From NCBI GenBank assembly GCA_030454085.1, contig JAKDJD010000032.1, positions 1 to 27,043 of the forward strand: a stretch of 27,043 bases of DNA. Reading direction: 5' to 3'. This document shows positions 14,328 to 22,087 of the stretch, piece by piece (position 1 is the stretch's first letter; each line of letters begins with the position of its first letter). The notes beneath the pieces are model-generated. The model saw nothing but the letters and a program-made list of their open reading frames with translations. It was not told the origin of the DNA and searched no databases. Source of the DNA: Kocuria sp. GTDB taxonomy: Bacteria > Actinomycetota > Actinomycetes > Actinomycetales > Micrococcaceae. The position numbers were made by a program, and so were the translations under genes.

Positions 14328-15935
14328 TCAGGGCACAGTGTGGATCACTTCGCACCCGGGCTCCCCGGGTTCACGGACGGGTGCGTCGAGCTTCGTCAGC
14401 ATCTCCGCGTACTCCGCGCCCGGGTCCGAGTCGGCGACAATGGCGCCGCCCGCGCTCACGCCAACCATCGACGTCGCCTCCGGCCCGGGCCGCATCACGA
14501 GCGTGCGAATCACGATGGACAGATCCGATTCTCCCGACGGCGACACATACCCCAGCGCTCCCGAGTAGATACCCCGCGGCCGCGCCTCCAGGCGGTCGAT
14601 GATCTCCATGGTGCGGGGTTTCGGAGCCCCGGTCATGGATCCGCCGGGGAAGCACGCCCGGACCAGATCGACCGCTGACCGTCCCGGACGCAACCGGCCA
14701 CGAACGGTCGAGACCAGCTGGTGCACCGTCTCGTAGCTTTCGACGCCCATCAGCACGGGCACCCGGATCGATTCCGGCGCACAGACGCGGGAGAAATCGT
14801 TGCGTAACAGGTCCACGATCATCAGGTTTTCGGCCCGTGTCTTCGGGTCAGCGGCCATGGTCCGGGCGGCTCCCACGTCGTCCTCGGGAAGGGCGCGCCT
14901 CGGCGTCGTGCCCTTGATCGGTTTGGCTTCACACCACCCGTCCGAATCGACGGCCACGAATCGCTCCGGGCTCGAGGACAGGACCGCGACGTCGTCGCAC
15001 CAAAGGAAGGCCGCGTGCGGCGCTGGATTGGATCGGCGTTGCCGCGCGTACAGATTCAGGGCCGCGTCGAACCCGAATGTCACCGGCACGCTCCGTTCCG
15101 ACGCGGCGGTCAGGCACACCTCGTAGGAGTTTCCGTCCCGGATTTCCTCCAACGCCTCCTCAATCGCGCGCAGGTAACGACCCCGGTCCGGCGGCGCGCA
15201 CCGGAGGTCGACGTCGGTCGGCAGGGGTGTCGGGGACGTGGGGCTCGGAGACGCGGAGTCGGGGACAGCGGGGGCGTTGGCAACGGAGCCGACCGGGTCG
15301 CGAACAGATTCGCGCAGCGCCTCGACCGCCGCGTCCACCCATGTCTCGTCTCCCACGATCCACCAGTGCTCCTCCCGGTGATCGATGACCACGAGACGGG
15401 TCGAAACCATCCACACGGCATCCGGCGTCTCGGCGGAGAAGGGGGAGCAGAACCCCAGGTCGGCCCTCGCCTCGTACCCGAAATACCCGAACCATGCCCC
15501 GACCATGGACCGCACGAAGCTCGGGAGCCACCGATCCGGCGGCGCCGAGGGAGTCTCGCGTGCCCCCACCCCAGCGTCCGTGAGCCGGTGCTCCAGCACG
15601 TCGAAGATGGTTCCGCAGATCCGGCCACGGAGCGTCCCGTCGGGGCCGAGGCGGTCCACCCGAGGGTCGGGACGCCCCGCGGTCTCGTACCTGAGGACCT
15701 CGCTCGGAACGAGCATGACGCTCCAGCGAGCCGGGGCACCGCCCCTGATGTGGGCGGAGGAGGAGTCCAGCCACGCCGCATAGCGGTATTCGAGGCCGTC
15801 GAGACGACCCATGGAATGCACGAGGCGGCGGAACAGTCCGCTCTCGTCGACCACAGAGGGTGCCAAGGCATCGTGCGCGGCCCACAGGGGACGGCCCAGG
15901 GCATCGACCCCGCAGGGAATCCTGTGCGAGAACAT
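14328..15935 (-). CDS. pabB: Aminodeoxychorismate synthase component I (PabB-type)
   Basis: Chorismate-utilising enzyme that, with the glutaminase PabA, makes 4-amino-4-deoxychorismate for folate. The 535-residue protein has an N-terminal TrpE/PabB-type domain (FGYFGYEAR, 149-157), a Ser/Pro-rich linker (about 218-242) and a C-terminal chorismate-binding domain (250-515). The domain shows PIKGT at 339-343, and the Lys in this motif marks PabB rather than anthranilate synthase (PIAGT). It also has ENLMIVDLLRND (369-380), GGSMTGAPKPRTMEII (431-446) and GGAIVADSDP (496-505). No PabA or PabC gene is adjacent. The ATG at 15935 lacks a Shine-Dalgarno sequence; GAAAAT 6 nt upstream could make it leaderless. 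An isochorismate or anthranilate synthase role is unlikely. Confidence 0.92.
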   Translation of the reverse strand: MFSHRIPCGVDALGRPLWAAHDALAPSVVDESGLFRRLVHSMGRLDGLEYRYAAWLDSSSAHIRGGAPARWSVMLVPSEVLRYETAGRPDPRVDRLGPDGTLRGRICGTIFDVLEHRLTDAGVGARETPSAPPDRWLPSFVRSMVGAWFGYFGYEARADLGFCSPFSAETPDAVWMVSTRLVVIDHREEHWWIVGDETWVDAAVEALRESVRDPVGSVANAPAVPDSASPSPTSPTPLPTDVDLRCAPPDRGRYLRAIEEALEEIRDGNSYEVCLTAASERSVPVTFGFDAALNLYARQRRSNPAPHAAFLWCDDVAVLSSSPERFVAVDSDGWCEAKPIKGTTPRRALPEDDVGAARTMAADPKTRAENLMIVDLLRNDFSRVCAPESIRVPVLMGVESYETVHQLVSTVRGRLRPGRSAVDLVRACFPGGSMTGAPKPRTMEIIDRLEARPRGIYSGALGYVSPSGESDLSIVIRTLVMRPGPEATSMVGVSAGGAIVADSDPGAEYAEMLTKLDAPVREPGEPGCEVIHTVP

Positions 15936-16014
15936 GACAGCATTTTCCCACGATGCCTTCCTTCGGACCGGGCTAGGGTGGAATGAACGCATTGAGCATC
16001 ACAAGGGAGTGAAA

Positions 16015-17574
16015 ATGGGATTCTCGGCCAAACGCATCGCCGCCTCCGTCGGTCTCTCAGGAGCCGCGGGGTTGCTGGGAGTCGCGGCGCACGACGTCGT
16101 CCAGAAGAAGCACACGATCCTCCGGAACTTCCCCGTTCTCGGTCACGCTCGGTATTTCATGGAGTTCATCCGCCCGGAAATCCAGCAGTATTTCATCGAG
16201 AACAACTACGACGGTCGCCCGTTCGACCGGGATACGCGGTCGATGGTCTATGAACGGGCGAAGGGCCTCGGCGGGGAACAGGCTTTCGGGACCGAGCGCA
16301 AAGTCCTGCGCCCGGGACACGACTTCATCCTCCACACCATGTCCCCCGTGGCGCCCATGAAAGAAGAACCGCGCCAGCGCCTCGGCGGACCGGACTGCAC
16401 TCAGCCCTACGACATCTCCTTGTTCAACATTTCCTCGATGAGTTTCGGGGCGCTCTCCGCCAACGCCGTCATGGCCATGAACAAGGGCGCGGCCCTCGGC
16501 GGCTTCTCCCAGGAAACAGGCGAGGGCGGCCTCACCGATTACCACCTGAAGTACGGGGCCGATGTCATCTGGGAATTCGGTTCGGGATACTTCGGGTGCC
16601 GCACGGAGGACGGCCGGTTCGACGACGAAACCTTCGCCCGCAAGGCCGCCAAGCCAGAGATCAAGGGAATCCTCATCAAACTCAGCCAGGGGGCAAAGCC
16701 GGGGCTGGGCGGCGTCCTCCCCGGAGAGAAGGTCACCCCGGAGATCGCCAAGGCTCGCGGCGTCCCAGAGGGAGAAACCTGTGTGAGCCCCGCCGCCCAT
16801 CCCGAGTTCTCGACACCGCGGGAGCTTCTGCACTTCGTGGCCCGCGTACGGCAAGCGGCCCAGGGAAAACCGGTGGGCATCAAACTCTGCGCGGGTTCGC
16901 GGATCGAAATCCTCGGCCTGTGCAAGGCCATGCTCGAGACCCGGATCGCCCCCGACTGGATCACGGTCGACGGGTCCGAAGGCGGGACGGGCGCGGCCCC
17001 GGTCGAATTCGAGGATGCGGTCGGCATGCCCCTGACAGAGGGGCTGATCAGTGTCAACAATGCCCTGGTCGGCGTCGGGCTCAGGGATAGGGTCGCCCTG
17101 GGAGCGTCGGGCAAGGTCGTCGGCGGGGCGGACATCGTGCGGAGAATGGCCATCGGAGCCGATTTCACCAACAGTGCCCGCGGCATGATGATGGCGACCG
17201 GGTGCATCCAGGCTCAGAAGTGCAACACCAACCGGTGCCCGTCCGGCGTCGCCACCCAGGATCCCAGGCTCGCGCGAGGGATCGACGTCGGCGACAAGGG
17301 CGAGCGAGTCAAGAACTTCCATAAGGGCACGATGAATTCGGCCATGCGCATTCTCGCGTCGATGGGGCTGAGCTCGTTCCGCGACCTCGGCCCGGAGCAC
17401 ATCATGCACCGCATCGACTCGACCAGCTCGGCCTCCTACAACCGCATGTACACCTGGCTCACCACGAATTCGCTCCTTGACGGAACCGCGCCCGAAGACT
17501 GGATGGAGAAATGGAACCGCTCTGACCCCGACAGCTTCATGGTCGCCCGGCACCACCACACGAGGGCGAACTAG
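16015..17574 (+). CDS. FMN-binding glutamate synthase family protein (GltB-like, membrane-anchored)
   Basis: A 519-residue stand-alone protein corresponding to the central FMN and iron-sulfur part of the glutamate synthase large subunit. It lacks the glutaminase domain and the C-terminal beta-helix. A short hydrophobic segment (10-25) near the N-terminus may anchor it; then comes the subfamily signature KKHTILRNFPVLGHARYFMEF (31-51). FMN-site motifs include NISSMSFGALS (138-148), TVDGSEGGTGAAP (317-329) and ASGKVVGGADIVR (364-376). Cys397, Cys403 and Cys408 are spaced CX5CX4C as in the 3Fe-4S ligands of GltB. The ATG has AAGGGAG 5 nt upstream. It is divergent from pabB. No gltD-like partner or ammonium gene is near, so the physiological reaction is unknown; glutamate synthase activity should not be assumed. 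Confidence 0.9.
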   Translation: MGFSAKRIAASVGLSGAAGLLGVAAHDVVQKKHTILRNFPVLGHARYFMEFIRPEIQQYFIENNYDGRPFDRDTRSMVYERAKGLGGEQAFGTERKVLRPGHDFILHTMSPVAPMKEEPRQRLGGPDCTQPYDISLFNISSMSFGALSANAVMAMNKGAALGGFSQETGEGGLTDYHLKYGADVIWEFGSGYFGCRTEDGRFDDETFARKAAKPEIKGILIKLSQGAKPGLGGVLPGEKVTPEIAKARGVPEGETCVSPAAHPEFSTPRELLHFVARVRQAAQGKPVGIKLCAGSRIEILGLCKAMLETRIAPDWITVDGSEGGTGAAPVEFEDAVGMPLTEGLISVNNALVGVGLRDRVALGASGKVVGGADIVRRMAIGADFTNSARGMMMATGCIQAQKCNTNRCPSGVATQDPRLARGIDVGDKGERVKNFHKGTMNSAMRILASMGLSSFRDLGPEHIMHRIDSTSSASYNRMYTWLTTNSLLDGTAPEDWMEKWNRSDPDSFMVARHHHTRAN

Positions 17575-17591
17575 CAGCCTGCACGAGGGGT

Positions 17592-17633
17592 GGGGCCCGA
17601 CGCGGGCGAGGCGGGGCTCGACGCGGGCGAGGG
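17592..17633. repeat. Two-copy 21-bp tandem duplication
   Basis: Units 17592-17612 and 17613-17633 share 19 of 21 bases, each containing CGACGCGGGCGAGG. It starts 18 nt after the stop codon of the GltB-like gene and precedes the family 1 repeats. It may reflect slippage in GC-rich DNA. Confidence 0.7.
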
Positions 17634-17660
17634 CCTGCGTGGGGTGGTCCTCCGCTCGGG

Positions 17661-17835
17661 TTGGGTGGCGGTTACCCGATTCGGTGGCGCTTCCCCACGT
17701 TTGGAGGGCCCCATCTCGACACCACCCGCCCACGTTGGGTGGCGGTTACCCGATTCGGAGGCGGTTCCCCACGTTTGGAGGGGGTTCAACCGCCACCTTT
17801 TGACGGGAATCGCCTCTCAATCGGGTAAACGGCAC
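17661..17835. repeat. Family 1 palindromic repeat array, complete copy plus one extra module
   Basis: The core is 17739-17835: module A (17739-17763), 11 nt, central palindrome B (17775-17799), 11 nt, inverted A (17811-17835). A and inverted A match at 21 of 25 positions. GGWGGSGGTT-type half-sites begin at 17738, 17757 and 17777 (direct) and 17788, 17808 and 17827 (inverted), with spacing 19, 20 | 20, 19 as at 8630-8726. An additional direct copy at 17661-17708 matches 17735-17782 at 46 of 48 bases and lies 74 bp away. It sits between the convergent GltB-like and acyl-CoA dehydrogenase genes, in a 466-nt gap with no credible gene. Confidence 0.88.
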
Positions 17836-17876
17836 CTCACTGGACCACGCACGGACACGACGTCGTCGGTATGCCC

Positions 17877-17965
17877 TCGAAGTGGCAATCCGGTGCGTCC
17901 GTCGCGCCGAGGTGGCAGGCTTGTGCGGATTTCGCCGTGAAAAACGCACAGAATTGCCACCTCGG
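17877..17965. repeat. Family 2 nested palindrome, three clear units
   Basis: Direct units lie at 17877-17897 and 17907-17927 (30-bp step). After a 17-nt centre (17928-17944) an inverted unit follows at 17945-17965. The inner pair shares 17 of 21 paired positions, with a 4-nt internal mismatch. The fourth unit expected at 17975-17995 is not convincing. Step and centre length equal those of the copy at 8395-8513, whose units it resembles. Confidence 0.78.
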
Positions 17966-17987
17966 CCTCGCGCGGCACCGCCCTCTC

Positions 17988-18032
17988 GCCGCGACCTGCC
18001 CCGCCGCGACCAGCCCCGCCGCGACCGGCCCA
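17988..18032. repeat. Three-copy 15-bp tandem repeat
   Basis: Three units of GCCGCGACCNGCCCC lie head to tail at 17988, 18003 and 18018. They differ only at position 10 (T, A, G) and at the last base of the third unit. The repeat ends 8 nt before the stop codon of the acyl-CoA dehydrogenase gene, outside coding sequence. It is a candidate variable-number repeat. Confidence 0.8.
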
Positions 18033-18040
18033 CCCGCGGG

Positions 18041-19240
18041 TCAGGCGAACGCCGACTGGCCTGTGATGTCGCGGCCCACGATGAGCCGCTGGATGTTCTC
18101 GGTGCCTTCGTAAGTGTGCACGCCCTCAATGTCGAACATGTGCCGGATGACGTGATTCTCCAGCAACACGCCGTTGCCGCCGAGCATGTCGCGCGCGGTC
18201 GCGAGGACTTTCCGGGCCTTGGTCGTGTTGTGCACCTTGAAGAGGCTCGCCTGCTGGTCGCGCAGAGTTCCGGCCTCCTGGAGCTTGGCGATCCGGGCCG
18301 ACATGAGTTGCATGTCGGTGATCTCGGACAGCATCTCGACCAGGCGCTCCTGGATCATCTGGAACTTCGCGAGGGGTTTGCCGAACTGGATCCGCTGCTG
18401 GCTGTAGCGGAGGGCGGCCTCGTACCCGCTGATCGCGTGGCCCAGGGCCGACCAGGCGACACCCACGCGCGTCTGGACCAGGACCACCGACACGTCCTTG
18501 AAGGTCCTGACGCCGGGGAGCACGTTGGACTCGGGAACGCGCACGCCGTTGAGGCTGATCCGGGCCTGGTGGATGGCCCTGAGCGTTCCCTTGCCCTCGA
18601 TGACTTCGGCGTCGTACCCGTCGGAATCCTGGTCGACGATGAACCCGCGCACGTTGTTCTCCTCGTCGCGGGCCCAGACCACCGTGATTCCGCCCGAGGC
18701 CCCGTTGCCGATCCACTTCTTCTCGCCCGTGAGCACGTACTCGCTGCCATCCCTGACCGCCTTGGTCTCCAAGGACACGGAGTCCGAGCCGTGATCCGGT
18801 TCCGTGAGGGCGAAGGAGCCCAGGAGGCTCGCATCCGCGAGCGCATCCAAGTACTTCTTCTTCTGCTCCTCCGAGCCGAACAGGGCGATCGATCGCAAAG
18901 CCAATCCTCCCTGCACGGCGACGGCCGTCGCCATGGAGCCGTCCCACCGGGACAGTTCCATGGTCACCAGGCCCGCGCCCAACGGGGACAGTTTTCGATG
19001 CCCGGGGACGTCCAGACCATCGGTCATCAGGTCCAGCTCACCGATGCGACGCACCAGGTCCAACGGGTATTCGGAGCGGTCCCAATACCCGTTGATCAGC
19101 GGGAGGATCTCGCGACCATACTGACGCGCGGCGTTCCAGGCGGCGCGGTCGTCATCGGTCGCGTCGGAGAAGACGTCCAGGTAGTCCGTGTCCACGGGGT
19201 CGGTCACGTCATAGGAAGTTTCGGGGTTGACCGCGTTCAC
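18041..19240 (-). CDS. Acyl-CoA dehydrogenase (glutaryl-CoA dehydrogenase-like), operon gene 5
   Basis: FAD enzyme that introduces the alpha-beta double bond into an acyl-CoA. The 399-residue protein resembles the glutaryl-CoA dehydrogenase branch. FGSEEQKKKYLDAL (121-134) precedes the FAD motif FALTEPDHGSDSVS, then ARDMLGGNGVLLENHVIRH and VHTYEGTENIQRL with catalytic Glu378, ending ITGQSAF. At the place where glutaryl-CoA dehydrogenases carry the carboxylate-binding Arg (in SxYRS) this protein has DGSMAT, so a dicarboxylic substrate is unlikely (alignment from memory). It starts with GTG at 19240, supported by AAGGAGG 5 nt upstream. It is the last gene of the five-gene operon, 51 nt after the ligase, and is followed by repeat DNA. 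Confidence 0.9.
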   Translation of the reverse strand: MNAVNPETSYDVTDPVDTDYLDVFSDATDDDRAAWNAARQYGREILPLINGYWDRSEYPLDLVRRIGELDLMTDGLDVPGHRKLSPLGAGLVTMELSRWDGSMATAVAVQGGLALRSIALFGSEEQKKKYLDALADASLLGSFALTEPDHGSDSVSLETKAVRDGSEYVLTGEKKWIGNGASGGITVVWARDEENNVRGFIVDQDSDGYDAEVIEGKGTLRAIHQARISLNGVRVPESNVLPGVRTFKDVSVVLVQTRVGVAWSALGHAISGYEAALRYSQQRIQFGKPLAKFQMIQERLVEMLSEITDMQLMSARIAKLQEAGTLRDQQASLFKVHNTTKARKVLATARDMLGGNGVLLENHVIRHMFDIEGVHTYEGTENIQRLIVGRDITGQSAFA

Positions 19241-19291
19241 GGTCCCTCCTTCGTTTTGGGGGTCTAGTTCTCTTGCTCCGTGCCTCGGGCG

Positions 19292-20887
19292 TCATCGACC
19301 TTTCGAGGCCGCGGAACGAAGGTCTCTCTTCAATATCTTGCCCGACTGGTTGCGGGGAAGCTCATTCACGAACTCAACGCGTTTCGGCACCTTGAACGGG
19401 GCCAGGTGCTCTCTGACGTGGCGCAACAGGCCGTCCGAGGTGAGGGCTGCGCCTTCTTTGGGTACGACGAAGGCCGTGACCGCTTCGATCCACCGGTCAT
19501 CCGGGGTCCCGACGACGGCGACCTCGGCCACGCCGTCGTACCTGTAGATCACGTCCTCGATCTCCCTGGACGCGACCACGATTCCTCCGGTATTGATGAC
19601 GTCCTTGATGCGATCAACGACCTCGATGAAACCGCCGTCGTCCATGACGACCTGATCGCCAGACCGGAACCATCCGTCCTTGAAGGATTCGGCGGTGTCC
19701 TCGGGCAGGTTCCAGTAGCCCGTACATACCTGTGGTCCCCGGTACTGGATCTCGCCGGGTTCGCCGATCCGGGCCGGCAGCCCGTCCGATGTCATGATGC
19801 GCGCCCGAACATTGTGCACGGGCTTCCCGCACGACGCCGGGCGCTCATCATGTTCTTCCGGCCCGAGCACACAGGTCAGCGGGCCGAGTTCCGACTGGCC
19901 GAAACAGTTGTAGAAACCGATCTCCGGGTACTGGGCCCGCAGGGTCTCCAGGACCGCGACCGGCATGATCGACGCACCGTACTGGGCCTTGCTCAGGCTG
20001 GACAGGTCCCGCCGGCCGAGGTCCGGGTGATTCGCGAGGGGAACCCACACGGTCGGGGCCAGGAACAGCGAACCGATCCTTTCCCTCTCGACGAGGTCCA
20101 GAATCTGCGGCACGTCCGGTTTCTCGATGAGACGCAGGCTGGCCCCGATCAACAAATACGGAACCGCGAACACGTGGAGCGCAGCCGAATGGTAGAGGGG
20201 CATCGCGATCAGGGGTGCATCCTCCGGGTCGAGGGAAAGCGCCATGATGCAGGACTCGTACTGCGCCCTCAAGCTCGCGTGCGTGTGGACCGCGCCCTTG
20301 GGCTTCGAGGTCGTACCCGAGGTGTAGAGCAACTGGACGACGTCGTCCGCCGACGCCGCGGGAGCACCGATCGAGTCCGACCGCGTCCGGGAACGCGGTT
20401 CCTTGCCGACGCCGGCCAGAACCTGCTCGAGCAGCCCCTCCTCGGAACCGTACAGAGGCCGGACCGATTGGGCCGGAACCTCGTCCAGGACGTCGAGGGC
20501 CGTATCGCGCAAGCCGGGATCCGTGTACACGGCGGAGGCACCGCTGTCCTCCAGGATGTGCGCCAACTCCGCCCCCGTCAGGGCGAAGTTCACGGGGACG
20601 TGCACATATCCCGCCCTCAGCGTCGCGAAGAACGCGATGAGGAACGCATCGGAGTTCTTGCCGAAAAAGGCCAGCCGGGCTCCGTCCTCGTACCCGTGAG
20701 AACGCAGGGCGCGGGCGGCGTCGGTGACGGCATCGTCGAATTCCCGGTAACTCCAGGTCCGGTCGCCGAAGGCGAGCGCCGGGCGCGAACCCCAGCGCTC
20801 CGCGCTCCGGGACAGGCCCGCGTCGATGCCTTCGTCCCGGGCGGTACGGACTTCGATACTCGCACCCATGTGGTTCGAACTGCCCAT
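19292..20887 (-). CDS. AMP-forming acyl-CoA synthetase, operon gene 4
   Basis: Activates a carboxylic acid to its CoA thioester using ATP through an acyl-adenylate. The 531-residue ANL-family protein has the P-loop-like YTSGTTSKPKG at 188-198, the acyl-pocket segment PLYHSAALHVFA, the A5 motif YNCFGQSELGP, the hinge motif WFRSGDQVVMDDGGFIEVVD, and the catalytic C-terminal Lys517 in NQSGKILKRDLR. It fits fatty-acyl or aryl-acid ligases; chain length cannot be read. The ATG at 20887 is 4 nt after the thiolase stop codon, so translation is probably coupled; Met7 is an alternative start without a better ribosome site. In the operon it would supply the CoA ester for the two dehydrogenases. Confidence 0.92.
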   Translation of the reverse strand: MGSSNHMGASIEVRTARDEGIDAGLSRSAERWGSRPALAFGDRTWSYREFDDAVTDAARALRSHGYEDGARLAFFGKNSDAFLIAFFATLRAGYVHVPVNFALTGAELAHILEDSGASAVYTDPGLRDTALDVLDEVPAQSVRPLYGSEEGLLEQVLAGVGKEPRSRTRSDSIGAPAASADDVVQLLYTSGTTSKPKGAVHTHASLRAQYESCIMALSLDPEDAPLIAMPLYHSAALHVFAVPYLLIGASLRLIEKPDVPQILDLVERERIGSLFLAPTVWVPLANHPDLGRRDLSSLSKAQYGASIMPVAVLETLRAQYPEIGFYNCFGQSELGPLTCVLGPEEHDERPASCGKPVHNVRARIMTSDGLPARIGEPGEIQYRGPQVCTGYWNLPEDTAESFKDGWFRSGDQVVMDDGGFIEVVDRIKDVINTGGIVVASREIEDVIYRYDGVAEVAVVGTPDDRWIEAVTAFVVPKEGAALTSDGLLRHVREHLAPFKVPKRVEFVNELPRNQSGKILKRDLRSAASKGR

Positions 20888-20891
20888 ACGG

Positions 20892-22043
20892 TCAGTCCAC
20901 CCTCTCGATGATGGTGACGTTCGCCTGGCCTCCGCCTTCGCACATGGTCTGGAGCCCGAACCGTCCTCCGGTTTGTTCGAGGGTGTGGAGCAGCGTCGTC
21001 ATGAGTCGCGCGCCGGTCGCCCCGATGGGGTGCCCCAGGGCGATGGCCCCTCCCCGCCGGTTGACCTTGGACATATCCGGTTCGAGCTCTTGGGCCCACG
21101 CGAGAACAACCGTCGCGAAGGCCTCGTTGATCTCGATCGCGTCCATGTCCTCCAGGGACATGCCGGTTCGCTCGAGAGCGCGCCGCGTGGCCCGAATGGG
21201 CGCTGTCAGCATCTGCACGGGGTCGTCGCCCCGGGCCGAGAGGTGGTGGATTCTCGCCCTCGGGGTCAGACCGAATTTCTCGACCGCGTCGGCAGAAGCG
21301 ATCACGAGGGCCGCCGCCCCGTCCGAGACCTGGGAGGCCGACGCCGCGGTGTGGATCCCGCCAGGGCGGACGGGTTCCAATTCGGCCATCTTCGCCCGGT
21401 TGGGTTCGCGCGGGCCTTCGTCCTTCGTGACGTCGCCGACGGGCACGATCTCGTCGTCGAAGTCGCCGGCCGCCCAGGCCGCGAGGGCCCGGCGATGCGA
21501 CTCGGCGGCATAGGTTTCGACGTCGTCCCTGGTGAACCCCCACCTTTCGGCCATCAGCTCGACCCCACGGAACTGGGATATTTCCTGCTCCCCGTAGCGA
21601 CGGGTCCATGCCTCGGACCCTGCGAAGGGGTTCGGGAATCCGAGGTCACCGGTAGCCGTATTGGCCCATCCGAGCGGCACGGAACTCATCGACTGGATGC
21701 CTCCGGCGACAACCAGGTCGCTCGTTCCCGACATCACGGCCTGCGCCGCATAGTGGACAGCTTGCTGTCCTGATCCGCACTGACGATCGATCGTCGTGCC
21801 CGGGACGGCCTCCGAACCGCCCGCGGCGAGCCATGCCGTCCGTGCGATGTCGAAGGACTGGGGCCCGACCTGATCGATGCATCCCAGGATCACTTCGTCG
21901 AACTCCTCCGAAGCCACCCCCGTCCTTTCCAGGGCCGCTCTCAAGGGAACAGCCGCGAGATCCACGGGGTGGGTGGTCGAGAGTCCGCCTTTTCGGCGTC
22001 CGACGGGGGTACGGACGGCGTCGACGATATAGGCCTCGGGCAT
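20892..22043 (-). CDS. Acetyl-CoA acyltransferase (3-ketoacyl-CoA thiolase), operon gene 3
   Basis: Cleaves a 3-ketoacyl-CoA with CoA, releasing acetyl-CoA (or propionyl-CoA) in the final step of a beta-oxidation turn. The 383-residue length and layout match FadA-type thiolases, including steroid and branched-chain ones: nucleophile Cys89 in DRQCGSGQQAV, NEAF at 306-309, His338 in GHPIGATGAR, and Cys368 in MCEGGGQANV. The ATG at 22043 has AGAGGAG 5 nt upstream. It lies 44 nt after the short-chain dehydrogenase gene and 4 nt before the ligase gene. It differs clearly from the thiolase at 1087-2274, so the window has two thiolases of different type. Confidence 0.93.
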   Translation of the reverse strand: MPEAYIVDAVRTPVGRRKGGLSTTHPVDLAAVPLRAALERTGVASEEFDEVILGCIDQVGPQSFDIARTAWLAAGGSEAVPGTTIDRQCGSGQQAVHYAAQAVMSGTSDLVVAGGIQSMSSVPLGWANTATGDLGFPNPFAGSEAWTRRYGEQEISQFRGVELMAERWGFTRDDVETYAAESHRRALAAWAAGDFDDEIVPVGDVTKDEGPREPNRAKMAELEPVRPGGIHTAASASQVSDGAAALVIASADAVEKFGLTPRARIHHLSARGDDPVQMLTAPIRATRRALERTGMSLEDMDAIEINEAFATVVLAWAQELEPDMSKVNRRGGAIALGHPIGATGARLMTTLLHTLEQTGGRFGLQTMCEGGGQANVTIIERVD

Positions 22044-22087
22044 GTCTGCTCCTCTTGGGGGTTCAGAGTGGTCGGATCTGTGGCGTT

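Noticed and set aside
16057..17733. Minus-strand open frame of 558 codons
   Set aside because: Antisense to the GltB-like gene, which carries the cofactor motifs and a good ribosome site.
17590..17940. Small protein encoded across the repeats
   Set aside because: Peptides such as GWRLPDSEAVPH arise from reading the DNA repeat in several frames; there is no ribosome site, and the symmetry is at the DNA level.
19280..20911. Plus-strand open frame of 543 codons
   Set aside because: Exactly opposite the acyl-CoA ligase gene, whose full ANL motif set is on the minus strand.
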